Both the position numbers and the translations under genes were made by a program. From Rhizobium sp. Root1334 (GTDB taxonomy: Bacteria; Pseudomonadota; Alphaproteobacteria; Rhizobiales; Rhizobiaceae), in contig NZ_LMEY01000006.1 in assembly GCF_001426665.1 (NCBI RefSeq), forward strand, positions 1,419 to 65,418: a DNA stretch of 64,000 nt. Direction: 5' to 3'. The stretch's first letter is position 1; each line of letters opens with the position of its first letter. The notes beneath the pieces were generated by a model that did no database searches, was not told the DNA's origin, and saw only the letters and a list, made by a program, of their open reading frames with translations. This document shows, one piece after another, positions 43,812 to 53,315 of this stretch.

Positions 43812-45056
43812 ATGACGTTTCCGGGCACCATAAAGAATAGAATAAGCAGCCATATTCCCTTCATTATTTTTGTTTCCCTTGTTATCGCGACATGCCTAGC
43901 TTTCCCCTTCACGGCGAAGGCAGACGCGGAATCTTACCGGCTGGCAGGTGGCGATACCGTCTCTTTCGATTTCCTGGATGACACTGAGTTGCCGGTGACA
44001 CTGACGATCGCGTCAGACGGAGACACGCAATTCCCGCTTATCGGGTCCGTGAATATTTTGGGGCTGACCGTAAACGAGGCTCTGCAAAAACTTCGAAACG
44101 AATATCGCCAGCGTCAGATGCTGACTGATCCGAAGCTCGCCCTCCATGTGTCGGCTTTCCGGCCGGTCTTCGTATTGGGCGAGGTCAAAACGCCCGGCTC
44201 CTTTCCTTTTTATCCCGGCTTGACGGTCGAACAAGCAATTGGCCTGGCTGGAGGACCGCAAACCCTGACATCAAATCCGTCAGACAGAATCCTGTTACGC
44301 GCTCGCCTGCGTGGAGAGATGGACGGCGCCGAGGTCGAGATCGTCAGCGAAGCGCTTTACGCCGCACGGCTTGTCGCCCAACTGAAGGGGTCCGACAAAA
44401 TCGACCTGAAGGACGCACCGGAAATCGCACGTCCCTATCTTGAGCACGCGTCGTTGAAGGGTGCGATTGAAATCGAGGAACGAATTCTGAAAACGGATCT
44501 CATTACCACGGACTCTCAAGTCCAGATTTTGACGCAGGGGATTACGGAAACCGAGGAAGAACTCAAAATATTGGCGCAATTGGAAGAGCAGCAGAAAGAA
44601 GTGGTTGCAATGAACGAAAAGGATCTCGAACGCGTTACCGGCCTACGCAAGCGCGAGCTCAATACGGAAGCGGATTTATCGAGAACAAAAACAACAACAT
44701 CCAACGAAAAATCCCGTTTGCTGGAAGTCTACGCCGGGATGTCCAACTCGAGACGTGAGCTTGGTAAACTCAAGCTCGATCTTGCGAAGCTAAAAGCAGA
44801 CCGCGAGACGGATATTCTCGTGAAACTGCAGGAAAGAGAGGTCGCCATCAAGAAACTGGAAGCGGCACGCCAGACCGCCCAGGAACAGTTTTTTCTGATC
44901 GCTTCCATCGCCACGGACGAGAAAAAGCGCAATCAAATTTCATTTACCTACGAGATTCGCCGGGTTGAAGATAAAGGGCACGAAACAATCGAAGCCTCTA
45001 TATCCACTGAGCTTTTACCCGGAGATGTTCTGGCAGTGTCTATTGCCGGCATGTAA
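43812..45056 (+). CDS. Polysaccharide export protein, ExoF-like (Wza family)
   Basis: 414-aa periplasmic/outer-membrane-associated protein. A signal segment (about residues 13-37) precedes a polysaccharide biosynthesis/export domain (YRLAGGDTVSFDFLDD, TLTIASDGDTQFPLIGSVNILGLTV) and a SLBB-like domain (FVLGEVKTPGSFPFYPGLTVEQAIGLAGG). From about residue 215 to 375 there is a long coiled coil, then a final beta segment (LLPGDVLAVSI). No lipobox cysteine is seen, so it differs from classical Wza lipoproteins and fits ExoF of rhizobia. Would link the co-polymerase to the outer membrane. Confidence 0.88.
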   Translation: MTFPGTIKNRISSHIPFIIFVSLVIATCLAFPFTAKADAESYRLAGGDTVSFDFLDDTELPVTLTIASDGDTQFPLIGSVNILGLTVNEALQKLRNEYRQRQMLTDPKLALHVSAFRPVFVLGEVKTPGSFPFYPGLTVEQAIGLAGGPQTLTSNPSDRILLRARLRGEMDGAEVEIVSEALYAARLVAQLKGSDKIDLKDAPEIARPYLEHASLKGAIEIEERILKTDLITTDSQVQILTQGITETEEELKILAQLEEQQKEVVAMNEKDLERVTGLRKRELNTEADLSRTKTTTSNEKSRLLEVYAGMSNSRRELGKLKLDLAKLKADRETDILVKLQEREVAIKKLEAARQTAQEQFFLIASIATDEKKRNQISFTYEIRRVEDKGHETIEASISTELLPGDVLAVSIAGM

Positions 45057-45359
45057 ACCCGTCAATTTTCTACACGCGTTTTCTTTCAGTCTTCAAATTT
45101 CCGGTTTGATTGTGGAGTGTAGCTTGCCATCCAGTCGTATAGCCGTCTCCCGTTTCGCAATTCGTGGGTTCATCCTGTCCTTTCCGTTGCGCGGATGCGC
45201 TTTGCATCGCCGCAAACCGCAGCCCCAATGGTACCGGTGGCAAGCGTTAGCTATCCTCGGAGAATTCGGTCTCAACTTCGCTCGTCTCCCGCATTTTCGC
45301 ATCCCGGGCCGGCCAGCGTCTAGGGTTTGGCGCGGGACGGTTGGGATGGGGGTTGCCTG
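45057..45359. other. Intergenic region between export-protein and deacetylase genes
   Basis: 303 bp without a supported gene, terminator or operator; the frames crossing it on both strands lack motifs. Confidence 0.4.
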
Positions 45360-46043
45360 ATGAACCTCTCGCCAACCATGGGGAAAACTCTCGTCATCGC
45401 CCCTCATCCAGATGACGAGGTTTTGGGCGCCGGCGGTACAATTGCTCGTCTGGCAGCCCAGGGGAATGATGTGTATGTGGCTGTTGTAACCTGGGGAAGC
45501 CCTCCAGCCTTTTCCGCCGAAACGATGTCGAAAGTGAAGGCGGAAGCTGAGCAAGCTCATCGTATTCTCGGGGTCAAGGAAACGTTCTGGCTTGGTTTTC
45601 CCGCCGCTGCCCTGTCTGAAACCGCCCATTCGGCGCTGAACGCAAGCTTGTTCCAGCTGGTCCAATCGCTTTCGCCCCAGACGCTATTATTGCCATTCAT
45701 TGGCGACATGCATCTCGATCACCAGTTAACCTTCACCTCGTCTCTGGTTTCGGCCCGCCCGCACCAGCAAAATTTTCCGAGGTTGTTGCTAGCCTACGAA
45801 ACGCTATCCGAAACCAACTGGAATGCGCCCTATCTGACGCCCAGTTTCGTTCCGAATGTCTTTATCGACATCGCTGACCACCTCGACGTGAAGATGGAGG
45901 CGATGCAGGCATTCAAGTCGCAGCTACGTCCTCCTCCACATGAGCGGTCAATAGAAACGCTGCGCGCGCTCGCAACATTGCGGGGAGCGACGGTCATGAC
46001 AACGGCCGCCGAAGCCTTCGTTTTGGTACGCCATGTGATCTGA
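45360..46043 (+). CDS. LmbE/PIG-L family deacetylase
   Basis: 227-aa zinc-dependent N-deacetylase. Metal-binding motif APHPDDEVLGAGGTI at the N terminus and HLDHQ for the third ligand; the fold continues VAVVTWGSPP. Likely removes acetyl from an amino sugar (free, nucleotide- or lipid-linked) during polymer assembly, since the next gene, 73 bp on, is a sugar aminotransferase. ATG 45360 follows a purine-rich GGATGGGGG; ATG 45378 is also possible. Confidence 0.88.
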   Translation: MNLSPTMGKTLVIAPHPDDEVLGAGGTIARLAAQGNDVYVAVVTWGSPPAFSAETMSKVKAEAEQAHRILGVKETFWLGFPAAALSETAHSALNASLFQLVQSLSPQTLLLPFIGDMHLDHQLTFTSSLVSARPHQQNFPRLLLAYETLSETNWNAPYLTPSFVPNVFIDIADHLDVKMEAMQAFKSQLRPPPHERSIETLRALATLRGATVMTTAAEAFVLVRHVI

Positions 46044-46116
46044 TCCAGATACTTTACCGTAGGCTGGACCTGGCCAGCCCATATTGCTCATATCTGCAAC
46101 GCAAAGGAAGAGAGCG

Positions 46117-47334
46117 ATGGCACGTTGGCCGGTCTACGACCAAGAGCAAATTGAAAACGTAGTCTCTGTGTTGAAATCCGGAGAGGTCAACGCCTGGACC
46201 GGGCCATATGTCCGGCAGTTCGAGGAAGCCTATGCCGACTTTCTCGGCCTACGGCACGCCATTGCGCTCGCCAACGGAACCGTTGCTCTCGAACTTGCAT
46301 TGTTTGCGCTGGGTCTTCGCCAGGGGGACGAGGTCATCGTGACGCCCCGCAGCTTTATGGCATCCGCCGCCTGCGTTCCTTTTTGCGGAGGTGTCCCGAT
46401 TTTTGCCGACATCGATCCCGACAGCCAGAATCTGACGGCTGGGACGATCGCCGCTCAGATAACTCCCCGGACGCGCGGGATCATTGTGGTTCATCTCGCC
46501 GGCTGGCCCTGTGACATGCAGGGCATCATGGCTCTCGCCCGCGAAAATGGACTTTGGGTGATTGAGGACTGCGCCCAGGCCCATGGTGCCGAAATCCACG
46601 GCCAGCCGGTCGGACGCTTTGGCGATATAGCGGCCTTTTCGTTCTGCCAGGACAAGATTATCACGACCGGTGGCGAAGGCGGACTGATCGCCATGAACGA
46701 CGACACGCTTTGGCAGAAAGCATGGAGCCGAAAGGATCACGGAAAATCCTACGACACCGTTTTTCACAAAGCCCATCCGCCCGGCTTTCGCTGGTTGCAC
46801 GAATCCATTGGAACGAATTGGCGTATGACATCCATCCAAGCCGTTCTTGGACTAACCCAACTCAAACGGCTGACGGAGTGGCAGGCGAAAAGGGCACGCA
46901 ACGCAGCGATACTGCAGGCGGCAACCGCCGATCTCGAAGCCCTGCGGACACCGCAGCCACCGAGCGGGTTTCGACATGCCTATTATCGGTTCTACACATT
47001 TGTTCGAAGAGGCGAGCTGAAACCCGGTTACGATCGGGACAGGATTGTTGCGGAAGTGAACGCTGCGGGCGTGCCGTGTTTTTCAGGAAGCTGTTCAGAG
47101 ATATATCTGGAAAAGGCGTTCACGGACATGAAGCATGGCCCCAGCCGACGGTTACCGGTCGCTCAGGAACTGGGCGACACGAGCGTAGCATTGCTGGTGG
47201 ACCCTGCCATTGACGAACAGACAATGCTCGAGACCGCCCGCGTCTTGCGCCGGATTATCCTCTCGGCCAGCCGCTCCTCCGCCAGGGAGATGGATACAGC
47301 AAGCTTCCCTCAGGGTGACCGCTACGTATCCTGA
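46117..47334 (+). CDS. DegT/DnrJ/EryC1-family sugar aminotransferase
   Basis: 405-aa PLP enzyme adding an amino group to a 4- or 3-keto nucleotide sugar. Motifs: ALANGTVALELALFALGL, DEVIVTPRSFMASAACVPF, DIDPDSQNLTAG, IEDCAQAHGAEIHG and the lysine of FSFCQDKIITTGGEGG. AAAGGAAGAGAGCG precedes ATG 46117. Together with the FlaA1-type dehydratase at 60069 it could make a 4-amino-4,6-dideoxyhexose, or a related amino sugar. Confidence 0.92.
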   Translation: MARWPVYDQEQIENVVSVLKSGEVNAWTGPYVRQFEEAYADFLGLRHAIALANGTVALELALFALGLRQGDEVIVTPRSFMASAACVPFCGGVPIFADIDPDSQNLTAGTIAAQITPRTRGIIVVHLAGWPCDMQGIMALARENGLWVIEDCAQAHGAEIHGQPVGRFGDIAAFSFCQDKIITTGGEGGLIAMNDDTLWQKAWSRKDHGKSYDTVFHKAHPPGFRWLHESIGTNWRMTSIQAVLGLTQLKRLTEWQAKRARNAAILQAATADLEALRTPQPPSGFRHAYYRFYTFVRRGELKPGYDRDRIVAEVNAAGVPCFSGSCSEIYLEKAFTDMKHGPSRRLPVAQELGDTSVALLVDPAIDEQTMLETARVLRRIILSASRSSAREMDTASFPQGDRYVS

Positions 47335-47426
47335 CAAGCTGCATCGCCCAAGACCGTTGGCGCGGTTCCAATCGTTTTCTTTGTAAGTTCGCGCGTGGCG
47401 GCTTCAGGAATAACGCGGACAGAATG

Positions 47427-48581
47427 TTACACTTTTTGTCCTTGCCGATCGACGGCTGACAACAGAACGCCATCCCACTCAGCGAGAATGCGCTCCGGCA
47501 AATATTTTCTGGCACTCAGCGCAGCCTTGGCGCCCATGGTTTCGCGCTGTATTTGATCTCCAAGCATCGCATCAAGGGCCAGCGCGAGAGCATCGACATT
47601 TTCGCAAGGCACAAGAATTCCATCGTCTCCATTGGTTATCATCGTACCTGGCCCCCATTCGCATTCAAATGACACGACAGGGAGTTCGACTGCCATTGCC
47701 TCAAGCAGCACGATGCCCCAACCTTCATACCGGGAAGACAGGACGAAGACATCAGCCGTCTCAACCCACAGACCCGGCCGCGCTGTTACCCCCGGCATTT
47801 CGACGCGCGCTTGCAGCCCAAGCGCATCGCGTTGGGCCTCAAGCGATTTGCGGTCATCTCCCTCGCCCCAAATGACAAGCTTCCAATCGGGGTGTTTTGG
47901 CGCAACCAACGCAAACGCTTTAAGGAGGAGATCGAATCCCTTTTGATGCGTCAGGCGACCGACTGCGGTCAGGGTATTGTTTTTCCGCCTGTTGACCCAG
48001 TCTGGCGGCAAATCTACAGCATTTGCGATTACCCAACCTCTGCGGCGCATCGCTGGTGGAAAGTAATCGAGAGCACCTTGGGTCATGGTCACGAGGCCGA
48101 AAGCGCGCGGATACAAACGCGATTGAAGCCATTTCCAGATCTTGCCAAAGGGTTGGACTGCCGGGTTGTTGCGTTCCGATACGACGACCGGAGCCGGCAT
48201 GCCCAGGCAGGCAAGCAGTGTCATGACATTTGTTCGCGTGAGAAAACTCAGGACAAAATCCGGGCGGGAGCGCTGGAGCGCTGAACGCAGGCGCAAAATG
48301 CGAAGACCGACGGCGGCAGCCGATCCCAATTTCGACATCCTGCCGGGAGGAACTCCGAGCCTCACAATCGATATAGCGGGGTGAAGCGGATAATAGGAGA
48401 TGGCATCCGGCAGCTCGAAAGTAATGATCGTTACCGTGTGTCCCAAGGCCTTCCAGTGATTGGCAACCAGGTTGACCACATGTTCCGTGCCTCCCGCCGA
48501 CAATCCCGGCACAACAATCGTTACTCGCAATCCCCCTGGACTAACCTTTTCAAACCGCAAGACATTTTGGCGTTCGTTCAT
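47427..48581 (-). CDS. Glycosyltransferase family 4
   Basis: 384-aa GT-B retaining glycosyltransferase, cytoplasmic face of the membrane. Acceptor half: VVPGLSAGGTEHVVNLVANHW; donor half: TAVGRLTHQKGFDLLLKAFAL, VIWGEGDDRKSLEAQ, LSSRYEGWGIVLLEAMAVELPVVSF with the E-x7-E type motif. No signal peptide. ATG 48581 lies 31 bp after the stop of the lyase-like gene; the ribosome site is weak. Sugar specificity not predictable. Confidence 0.9.
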   Translation of the reverse strand: MNERQNVLRFEKVSPGGLRVTIVVPGLSAGGTEHVVNLVANHWKALGHTVTIITFELPDAISYYPLHPAISIVRLGVPPGRMSKLGSAAAVGLRILRLRSALQRSRPDFVLSFLTRTNVMTLLACLGMPAPVVVSERNNPAVQPFGKIWKWLQSRLYPRAFGLVTMTQGALDYFPPAMRRRGWVIANAVDLPPDWVNRRKNNTLTAVGRLTHQKGFDLLLKAFALVAPKHPDWKLVIWGEGDDRKSLEAQRDALGLQARVEMPGVTARPGLWVETADVFVLSSRYEGWGIVLLEAMAVELPVVSFECEWGPGTMITNGDDGILVPCENVDALALALDAMLGDQIQRETMGAKAALSARKYLPERILAEWDGVLLSAVDRQGQKV

Positions 48582-48612
48582 GACGGCAACTCGCTCTGCG
48601 GCCGGAATGCGT

Positions 48613-50061
48613 TCATTGAGGATACCGGCCGGCGATGCGCTCCTCCGAAAGCCATTGCATGAATTCGTCGAAATGGGACCATTCACCCTCTTCTTTCATC
48701 GACCATGCGTCATTGATCCCGACCTTTGCACCCAATTCCGCTTCTATGGAGTCTGCGATCCCGTCATGGTCGTCATCCACATAGGCAGTCCCCGGCTCCA
48801 CCGGAGGCAGCACCCCGGATTTATTGACCATCCGGCCCCGGCCACCCTGACCCTCAGGCCCCATATCGGTTATCCAATCACTATCGAGCCTGTCGCGCGG
48901 GAAAGCGCCGGCGTGAGTGCGGATTTCTTCATAGGCGGCTGGCGCCGAAAGAATCTTGTCCACGGACAGCGGGCATGGCGGCGTTGACACGATGTAGGGC
49001 TCGGTTTCCGGTGCGATCATGACGATAGATTTGGACTTCGGAGCCCAGGACACGTTGCCCGCCTGATAAATCTGCGGGTTCTCCGCCTTGTCTGTCTCCT
49101 TTGAATGAATGGCGTAGGTCGTATCCTCTGTACTTGGGCCTGCTTTGAAATAGTTCCCCACATAGGAAATCGGGGTGCCGCCCGGAAACTGCGAAAACAC
49201 CTCTCCCCATTCTGATTTTGCGTTGAAAAAGACGTTGTTTATAATTTCGATGCAGGACTTGCCGTAATGGTTGTTGTCCGGGTTCCGATCACGGTTGGAT
49301 AGGCACAGATTCTTCAAAAAAGTTATGTTTTGCGGCATATGCGGGTCGGAGCCCAGCAATGTGCATTTGCTGTGCTTATTCAGCCCCTCTGCAAAAATCG
49401 AATTCGCGATCGTCAGATCGGTGGTGTCAGAATGCGCGTTGATGTTTTCGTCCGTGGCCCATGCGCCGGACACGTGATCGACATAGACCCGAGCGCTGTT
49501 CTCGACAGTCAACGCATCGACATTCTTGACGGAGTTTGGCAACTGGGGGCGTATTTTCAGATGCCGGATGACGACATCATGTGCGTTTTTCACGATAAGC
49601 GGAGTGTTCCATTTCTTCGCATCTGGCTCCTCAATCGTCAGCACAATGCCGCCGCCAGGCGCCGTTTGACCGAGAATGGAGAGGAAGGAGCCTTCTTCTT
49701 GCACGAGCAGCGTGGACTTCAGGCGGATGACACCGGAAACGCGGAAAATACAATTGCGCGGACCTTCCGCATCCACACAGGCGCGCAAACTGCCTGGTCC
49801 AGCGTCCTCAAGGTTTGTAACCTCGATGATAGCGCCACCTCGTCCGCCCTGCGCTGTCCGCCCATATCCTTCTGCGCCTGGAAATGCGTATTGAAGTTCT
49901 TGGTTCTTGGCTTCAACGCCGGTTGCCATCCATAGCTGGAAAGCCAAAAACATCAGCAGGCCGACAAGTATTCGTGGAACTGTCGCACCGGATGACGAAA
50001 ACGCCCAAAATTGCGCTCTGCATGGCCGCAACGCAACGATCCGCGAACCAATCCGCCTCAT
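48613..50061 (-). CDS. Secreted pectate-lyase-like polysaccharide lyase (beta-helix)
   Basis: 482 aa. A long N terminus with a hydrophobic segment (about 30-50, ending ATGVEA) suggests export. The mature start YAFPGAEGYGRTAQGGRGG and VTNLEDAGPGSLRACVDAEGPRNCIFRVSGVI are the classical opening of PL1-type parallel beta-helix proteins; VIRHLKIRP and DHVSGAWATDENINAH follow. Near the end, DDDHDGIADSIE is a calcium-binding EF-hand/thrombospondin-type loop. Sits inside the polysaccharide locus between glycosyltransferases, so it may trim the polymer made here instead of digesting plant pectin. ATG 50061 has GGAGGG nine bases before it. Confidence 0.87.
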   Translation of the reverse strand: MRRIGSRIVALRPCRAQFWAFSSSGATVPRILVGLLMFLAFQLWMATGVEAKNQELQYAFPGAEGYGRTAQGGRGGAIIEVTNLEDAGPGSLRACVDAEGPRNCIFRVSGVIRLKSTLLVQEEGSFLSILGQTAPGGGIVLTIEEPDAKKWNTPLIVKNAHDVVIRHLKIRPQLPNSVKNVDALTVENSARVYVDHVSGAWATDENINAHSDTTDLTIANSIFAEGLNKHSKCTLLGSDPHMPQNITFLKNLCLSNRDRNPDNNHYGKSCIEIINNVFFNAKSEWGEVFSQFPGGTPISYVGNYFKAGPSTEDTTYAIHSKETDKAENPQIYQAGNVSWAPKSKSIVMIAPETEPYIVSTPPCPLSVDKILSAPAAYEEIRTHAGAFPRDRLDSDWITDMGPEGQGGRGRMVNKSGVLPPVEPGTAYVDDDHDGIADSIEAELGAKVGINDAWSMKEEGEWSHFDEFMQWLSEERIAGRYPQ

Positions 50062-50307
50062 CCTCCACAGCCCTCCGCCGCTCTACTATTTTTCCCAATA
50101 TAGAAGTTTCACCTAGCGGCCGCCGCCTCTGAAGCGACCTAAAAATCCTATCGCTAGCGCAACAAAATGCTCCCTTTTTTCATCAGAATCAATCTGATCT
50201 GCGCAGGGCGGTATCATCCAAAGAGATGACATTATTCTCTCGACTGGCAATGTCTTTAAATACTATGATCTTGTGCATTGGATGATACGTGGTGGAGATT
50301 AGACTGC

Positions 50308-51492
50308 GTGGAAACAAAACCAATAGTCGTTGCATTTCCATTTGCGGGCGGCGATTTCGGTGGGAGCGACATTTCCGCTGTACACCTTATTTTGGCTCTC
50401 GACAGAACCAAAGTACAACCGATTATTATGCTGCATAGCGACAAAGGGGACTTTTCAAAGTACCTGAACGGAAAAAACGTCAGCTATGTCCGCATTGATG
50501 ATGCTGATGTTTTGAGGCCGCGCCACGGAAACAGTGTTCAGCGGATGGCAATAGCGGCTGCAAAATACCCATGGACTATGCTGAAGCTTCTGCGCTTTCT
50601 GCGTCAGCATAAAATTGACATCGTACACACCAACAACGGTTTGGTTCACACAACGTGGGCGCTTCCGACGGTTCTGTCTGGAGCAAAGCTTCTTTGGCAC
50701 CACCGGGGTGATCCGACGGCCAAGGGTGTCAACATGCTTGCGCCTCTGCTGGCAAGCCATGTTGTAACAGTCTCCAAATTTGCGCAGCCGTCCGCACCTC
50801 TGATTTCTCTAAAAAACCGCATGTCTGTGATCCACAGTCCTTTTGACCACCCAACTGCCCTGCCCGATCGCGATGAGTGCCGCCTTGCAGTCGCGCGCGA
50901 ACTCGGGCTGCGTGAAGACACGCGGTTTGTCGGATATTTCGGCGCTCTCATAGACAGGAAAAGGCCGGTCCGGTTCGTGGAGGCCGTTCATGCCTTTCAC
51001 ATGCAAAATCCGGATTTTCCAATCGCCGGCTTGCTTTTCGGTCCGCCCGAGCAATATGGCATTCGCTTGGACGGTGAGGTGATGGCGGCGGCTGAAAAAC
51101 TGGGCATTGCCGACCGTATCCACCTGATGGGCTTTCGTCTGCCAGTCGCCCCCTACATGTGCTCTGTCGATATCCTGCTGGTTCCGGCTGTGAATGAACC
51201 ATTCGGCAGAACGTTGATCGAGGCGATGCTGCTTGGAACTCCGGTCATAGCGACCGACCACGGAGGCAATCCGGAAGCGATCGATCACGGCCGGACGGGC
51301 TTTTTGGTTCCGCCCGAAAATCCGCCCGCTTTTGTCGAGCCGATGAATATCCTCCTCAAAAACCCGGCGGAATGGCGACGGATAAGCGAGACCGCGCGAA
51401 GCTCGGCCCTCGCTGGTTACAGCGTCGGCCGCCACGTTGAATCGGTCATGGAGATCTATGAGAGGCTTACCGGTAAAACCACATCGATCTAA
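50308..51492 (+). CDS. Glycosyltransferase family 4
   Basis: 394-aa GT-B enzyme. N-terminal VVAFPFAGGDFGGSDISAVHL; IVHTNNGLVHTTWALP; donor domain GYFGALIDRKRPVRFVEAV, GFRLPVAPYMCSVDILLVPA, EPFGRTLIEAMLLGTPVIATDHGGNPEAI. GTG 50308 with GGAG ten bases upstream is preferred; the frame also has TTG 50278. Next to the sulfotransferase gene on the same strand. Confidence 0.9.
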   Translation: METKPIVVAFPFAGGDFGGSDISAVHLILALDRTKVQPIIMLHSDKGDFSKYLNGKNVSYVRIDDADVLRPRHGNSVQRMAIAAAKYPWTMLKLLRFLRQHKIDIVHTNNGLVHTTWALPTVLSGAKLLWHHRGDPTAKGVNMLAPLLASHVVTVSKFAQPSAPLISLKNRMSVIHSPFDHPTALPDRDECRLAVARELGLREDTRFVGYFGALIDRKRPVRFVEAVHAFHMQNPDFPIAGLLFGPPEQYGIRLDGEVMAAAEKLGIADRIHLMGFRLPVAPYMCSVDILLVPAVNEPFGRTLIEAMLLGTPVIATDHGGNPEAIDHGRTGFLVPPENPPAFVEPMNILLKNPAEWRRISETARSSALAGYSVGRHVESVMEIYERLTGKTTSI

Positions 51493-51554
51493 TCCATTCG
51501 AGTGCAGGCGGAACAGAACAGAGCTTATTTTTCCAATGCGTGGAAGGAGTTGCT

Positions 51555-52415
51555 ATGCGGATTGAAGACATTCATTTTCTGATCATTGGCGCAACTAAAA
51601 GTGCGACGACTTGGCTTCAACAGTCCCTTCAACAGGATACTGCCGTTTGCATGCCGGATCCTGAACTCCATTATTTCAGCAGGAACTACGACAAGGGAGA
51701 TGAATGGTATCTTTCGCAGTTCGGCAGCGCTGAAGATCGCCGCTTTATCGGAGAGAAGTCAAATTCTTACATGGACACTCCCGGCGTTGCAGCACGGATC
51801 AAGCAAGCCATACCGGATGTTCTGCTGATCGCTCAGCTTCGCAATCCTGTTGACCGCGCATATTCTGACTACTGCATGTTGTATCGCCGCGGTGAAGTCG
51901 GGCGGGACGTGGCGCAGTATCTTGACCCACGCCGCGCGACTGGTGGCCGGTTCCTCAACGGAGGTCTCTATCACCAGCAATTGCTGCCTTATCTCGACCT
52001 GTTTCCAACCCAGCAGTTGCAGGTATTGTTGTACGAAAATATCCGCACCGATCCTCAAAGACAGCTTGATACCGTGCGTAGTTTCCTGAAGCTGGAGTCG
52101 GAGTTGCGCATCCCGCCGGTAACAAAGAAGGTCAAGGATAAGACCGATCCAATCGTCTCTCCCGGCCTGCGTCAGATCCTCAAACCGCTGAAGCCCGTTC
52201 TCGCCCCATTCCGTAACAACTTCGTTGTGCAGGGGGTGAGATCGATGATCGCGCAAGAGACGAAGTACAGTCCACTGGAGCCCGATCTCTGCGCCCGCAT
52301 GGTTGAATTTTATGCGCCGGAAGCAGAAAGGCTCGGCAAGCTGATCAACAAAGATCTCTCCGAGTGGCTATCCCGCGTTTCGGCGATGAAGGCACAGTTG
52401 CGTCCAGCATCCTGA
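51555..52415 (+). CDS. PAPS-dependent sulfotransferase
   Basis: 286-aa cytoplasmic enzyme transferring sulfate from PAPS to a carbohydrate hydroxyl. The 5'-phosphosulfate loop IIGATKSATTWLQQSL is at residues 8-23 and the 3'-phosphate motif RNPVDRAYSDY about residues 96-106, typical of heparan/NodH-like sulfotransferases. ATG 51555 follows GAAGGAG by six bases. It follows the glycosyltransferase gene by 62 bp and converges on cysQ-cysNC-cysD, which make and recycle its donor. Its acceptor is presumably the polymer encoded by this locus. Confidence 0.92.
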   Translation: MRIEDIHFLIIGATKSATTWLQQSLQQDTAVCMPDPELHYFSRNYDKGDEWYLSQFGSAEDRRFIGEKSNSYMDTPGVAARIKQAIPDVLLIAQLRNPVDRAYSDYCMLYRRGEVGRDVAQYLDPRRATGGRFLNGGLYHQQLLPYLDLFPTQQLQVLLYENIRTDPQRQLDTVRSFLKLESELRIPPVTKKVKDKTDPIVSPGLRQILKPLKPVLAPFRNNFVVQGVRSMIAQETKYSPLEPDLCARMVEFYAPEAERLGKLINKDLSEWLSRVSAMKAQLRPAS

Positions 52416-52457
52416 GCAGCAGCGTCTTGACCGGGGCCGGCGCTCAGCGGTTTTCGC

Positions 52458-53237
52458 TTACCGGTCTGCCCCCCATGCGATGAAATGAGGATTGGCGAAA
52501 TCGCAGTCAGACGCCTGGCGTCTCTTTCCATAAGTGAGCGGCGCACCGTCCAGCAAGGATGTGCGCCCGCCGGCAGCACGCAAAACGGCGTCGCCGGCGG
52601 CCGTATCCCATTCCATCGTCCTGCCATATCGAGGGTAGACGTCCGCACCTCCCTCGGCCAGCAGGCAAAACTTCAAAGACGATCCAACAGAGAGGCAGGA
52701 TGTAATGCTGTTCACGCGCAGGAACTCCTCGGTCTGCGCGTTGCTGTGGGACCGGCTTGCGACGGCAGTCAAGCTCCCGCCCTTCGCGCGGCAGCGGATA
52801 TCGCCGCGATCGCAAACCTCGCCGTCTGCCGCGACCATAAATTTTGAGGCCCGGCCTTTGTAAGCAGCGTAGCCGGTATGTCTTGCCGGGGCGTAGACGA
52901 CACCGACGACGGGTATGCCGTTCTCGATCAGTGCGATGTTCACCGTGTAGTCAGCGCTTTGGTTGATGTATTCCTTGGTTCCATCCAGGGGATCGACAAG
53001 AAAGAAAGCATGCCCATCAAATTGGGGGATATGGCCTTGCGCCATTGCCTCTTCCGCAACGACCGGAACACCGGGAAATGCGCGCAACAAGGCATTGAGG
53101 ATGACCGCTTCGGCCATATGATCGGCAATCGTCACGGGGGATTGATCGCTCTTGATCGTTGTGCCGGTGCATGACGGGCTGACGCTCAATATCGCTCTTC
53201 CCGCCTCCACCGCAGCACGTTCCAGCACATCCAACAT
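52458..53237 (-). CDS. cysQ: 3'(2'),5'-bisphosphate nucleotidase
   Basis: 259-aa inositol-monophosphatase-fold enzyme hydrolysing PAP, the by-product of sulfotransfer, to AMP. Metal-site motifs: VAEEAM, DPLDGTKEYINQSADYTVNIALIENG and EWDTAAGDAVLRAAGG. ATG 53237 follows AGGGGGTGTG. Lies 78 bp after cysNC in the same direction, so its dose follows PAPS production. Confidence 0.94.
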   Translation of the reverse strand: MLDVLERAAVEAGRAILSVSPSCTGTTIKSDQSPVTIADHMAEAVILNALLRAFPGVPVVAEEAMAQGHIPQFDGHAFFLVDPLDGTKEYINQSADYTVNIALIENGIPVVGVVYAPARHTGYAAYKGRASKFMVAADGEVCDRGDIRCRAKGGSLTAVASRSHSNAQTEEFLRVNSITSCLSVGSSLKFCLLAEGGADVYPRYGRTMEWDTAAGDAVLRAAGGRTSLLDGAPLTYGKRRQASDCDFANPHFIAWGADR

Positions 53238-53315
53238 CACACCCCCTGTGCAAACTTCGTTCGCGTATAAACTCGCTTTGCATTCCCGCCTGTGGTCAGC
53301 ACTCAGCAACAGCTG

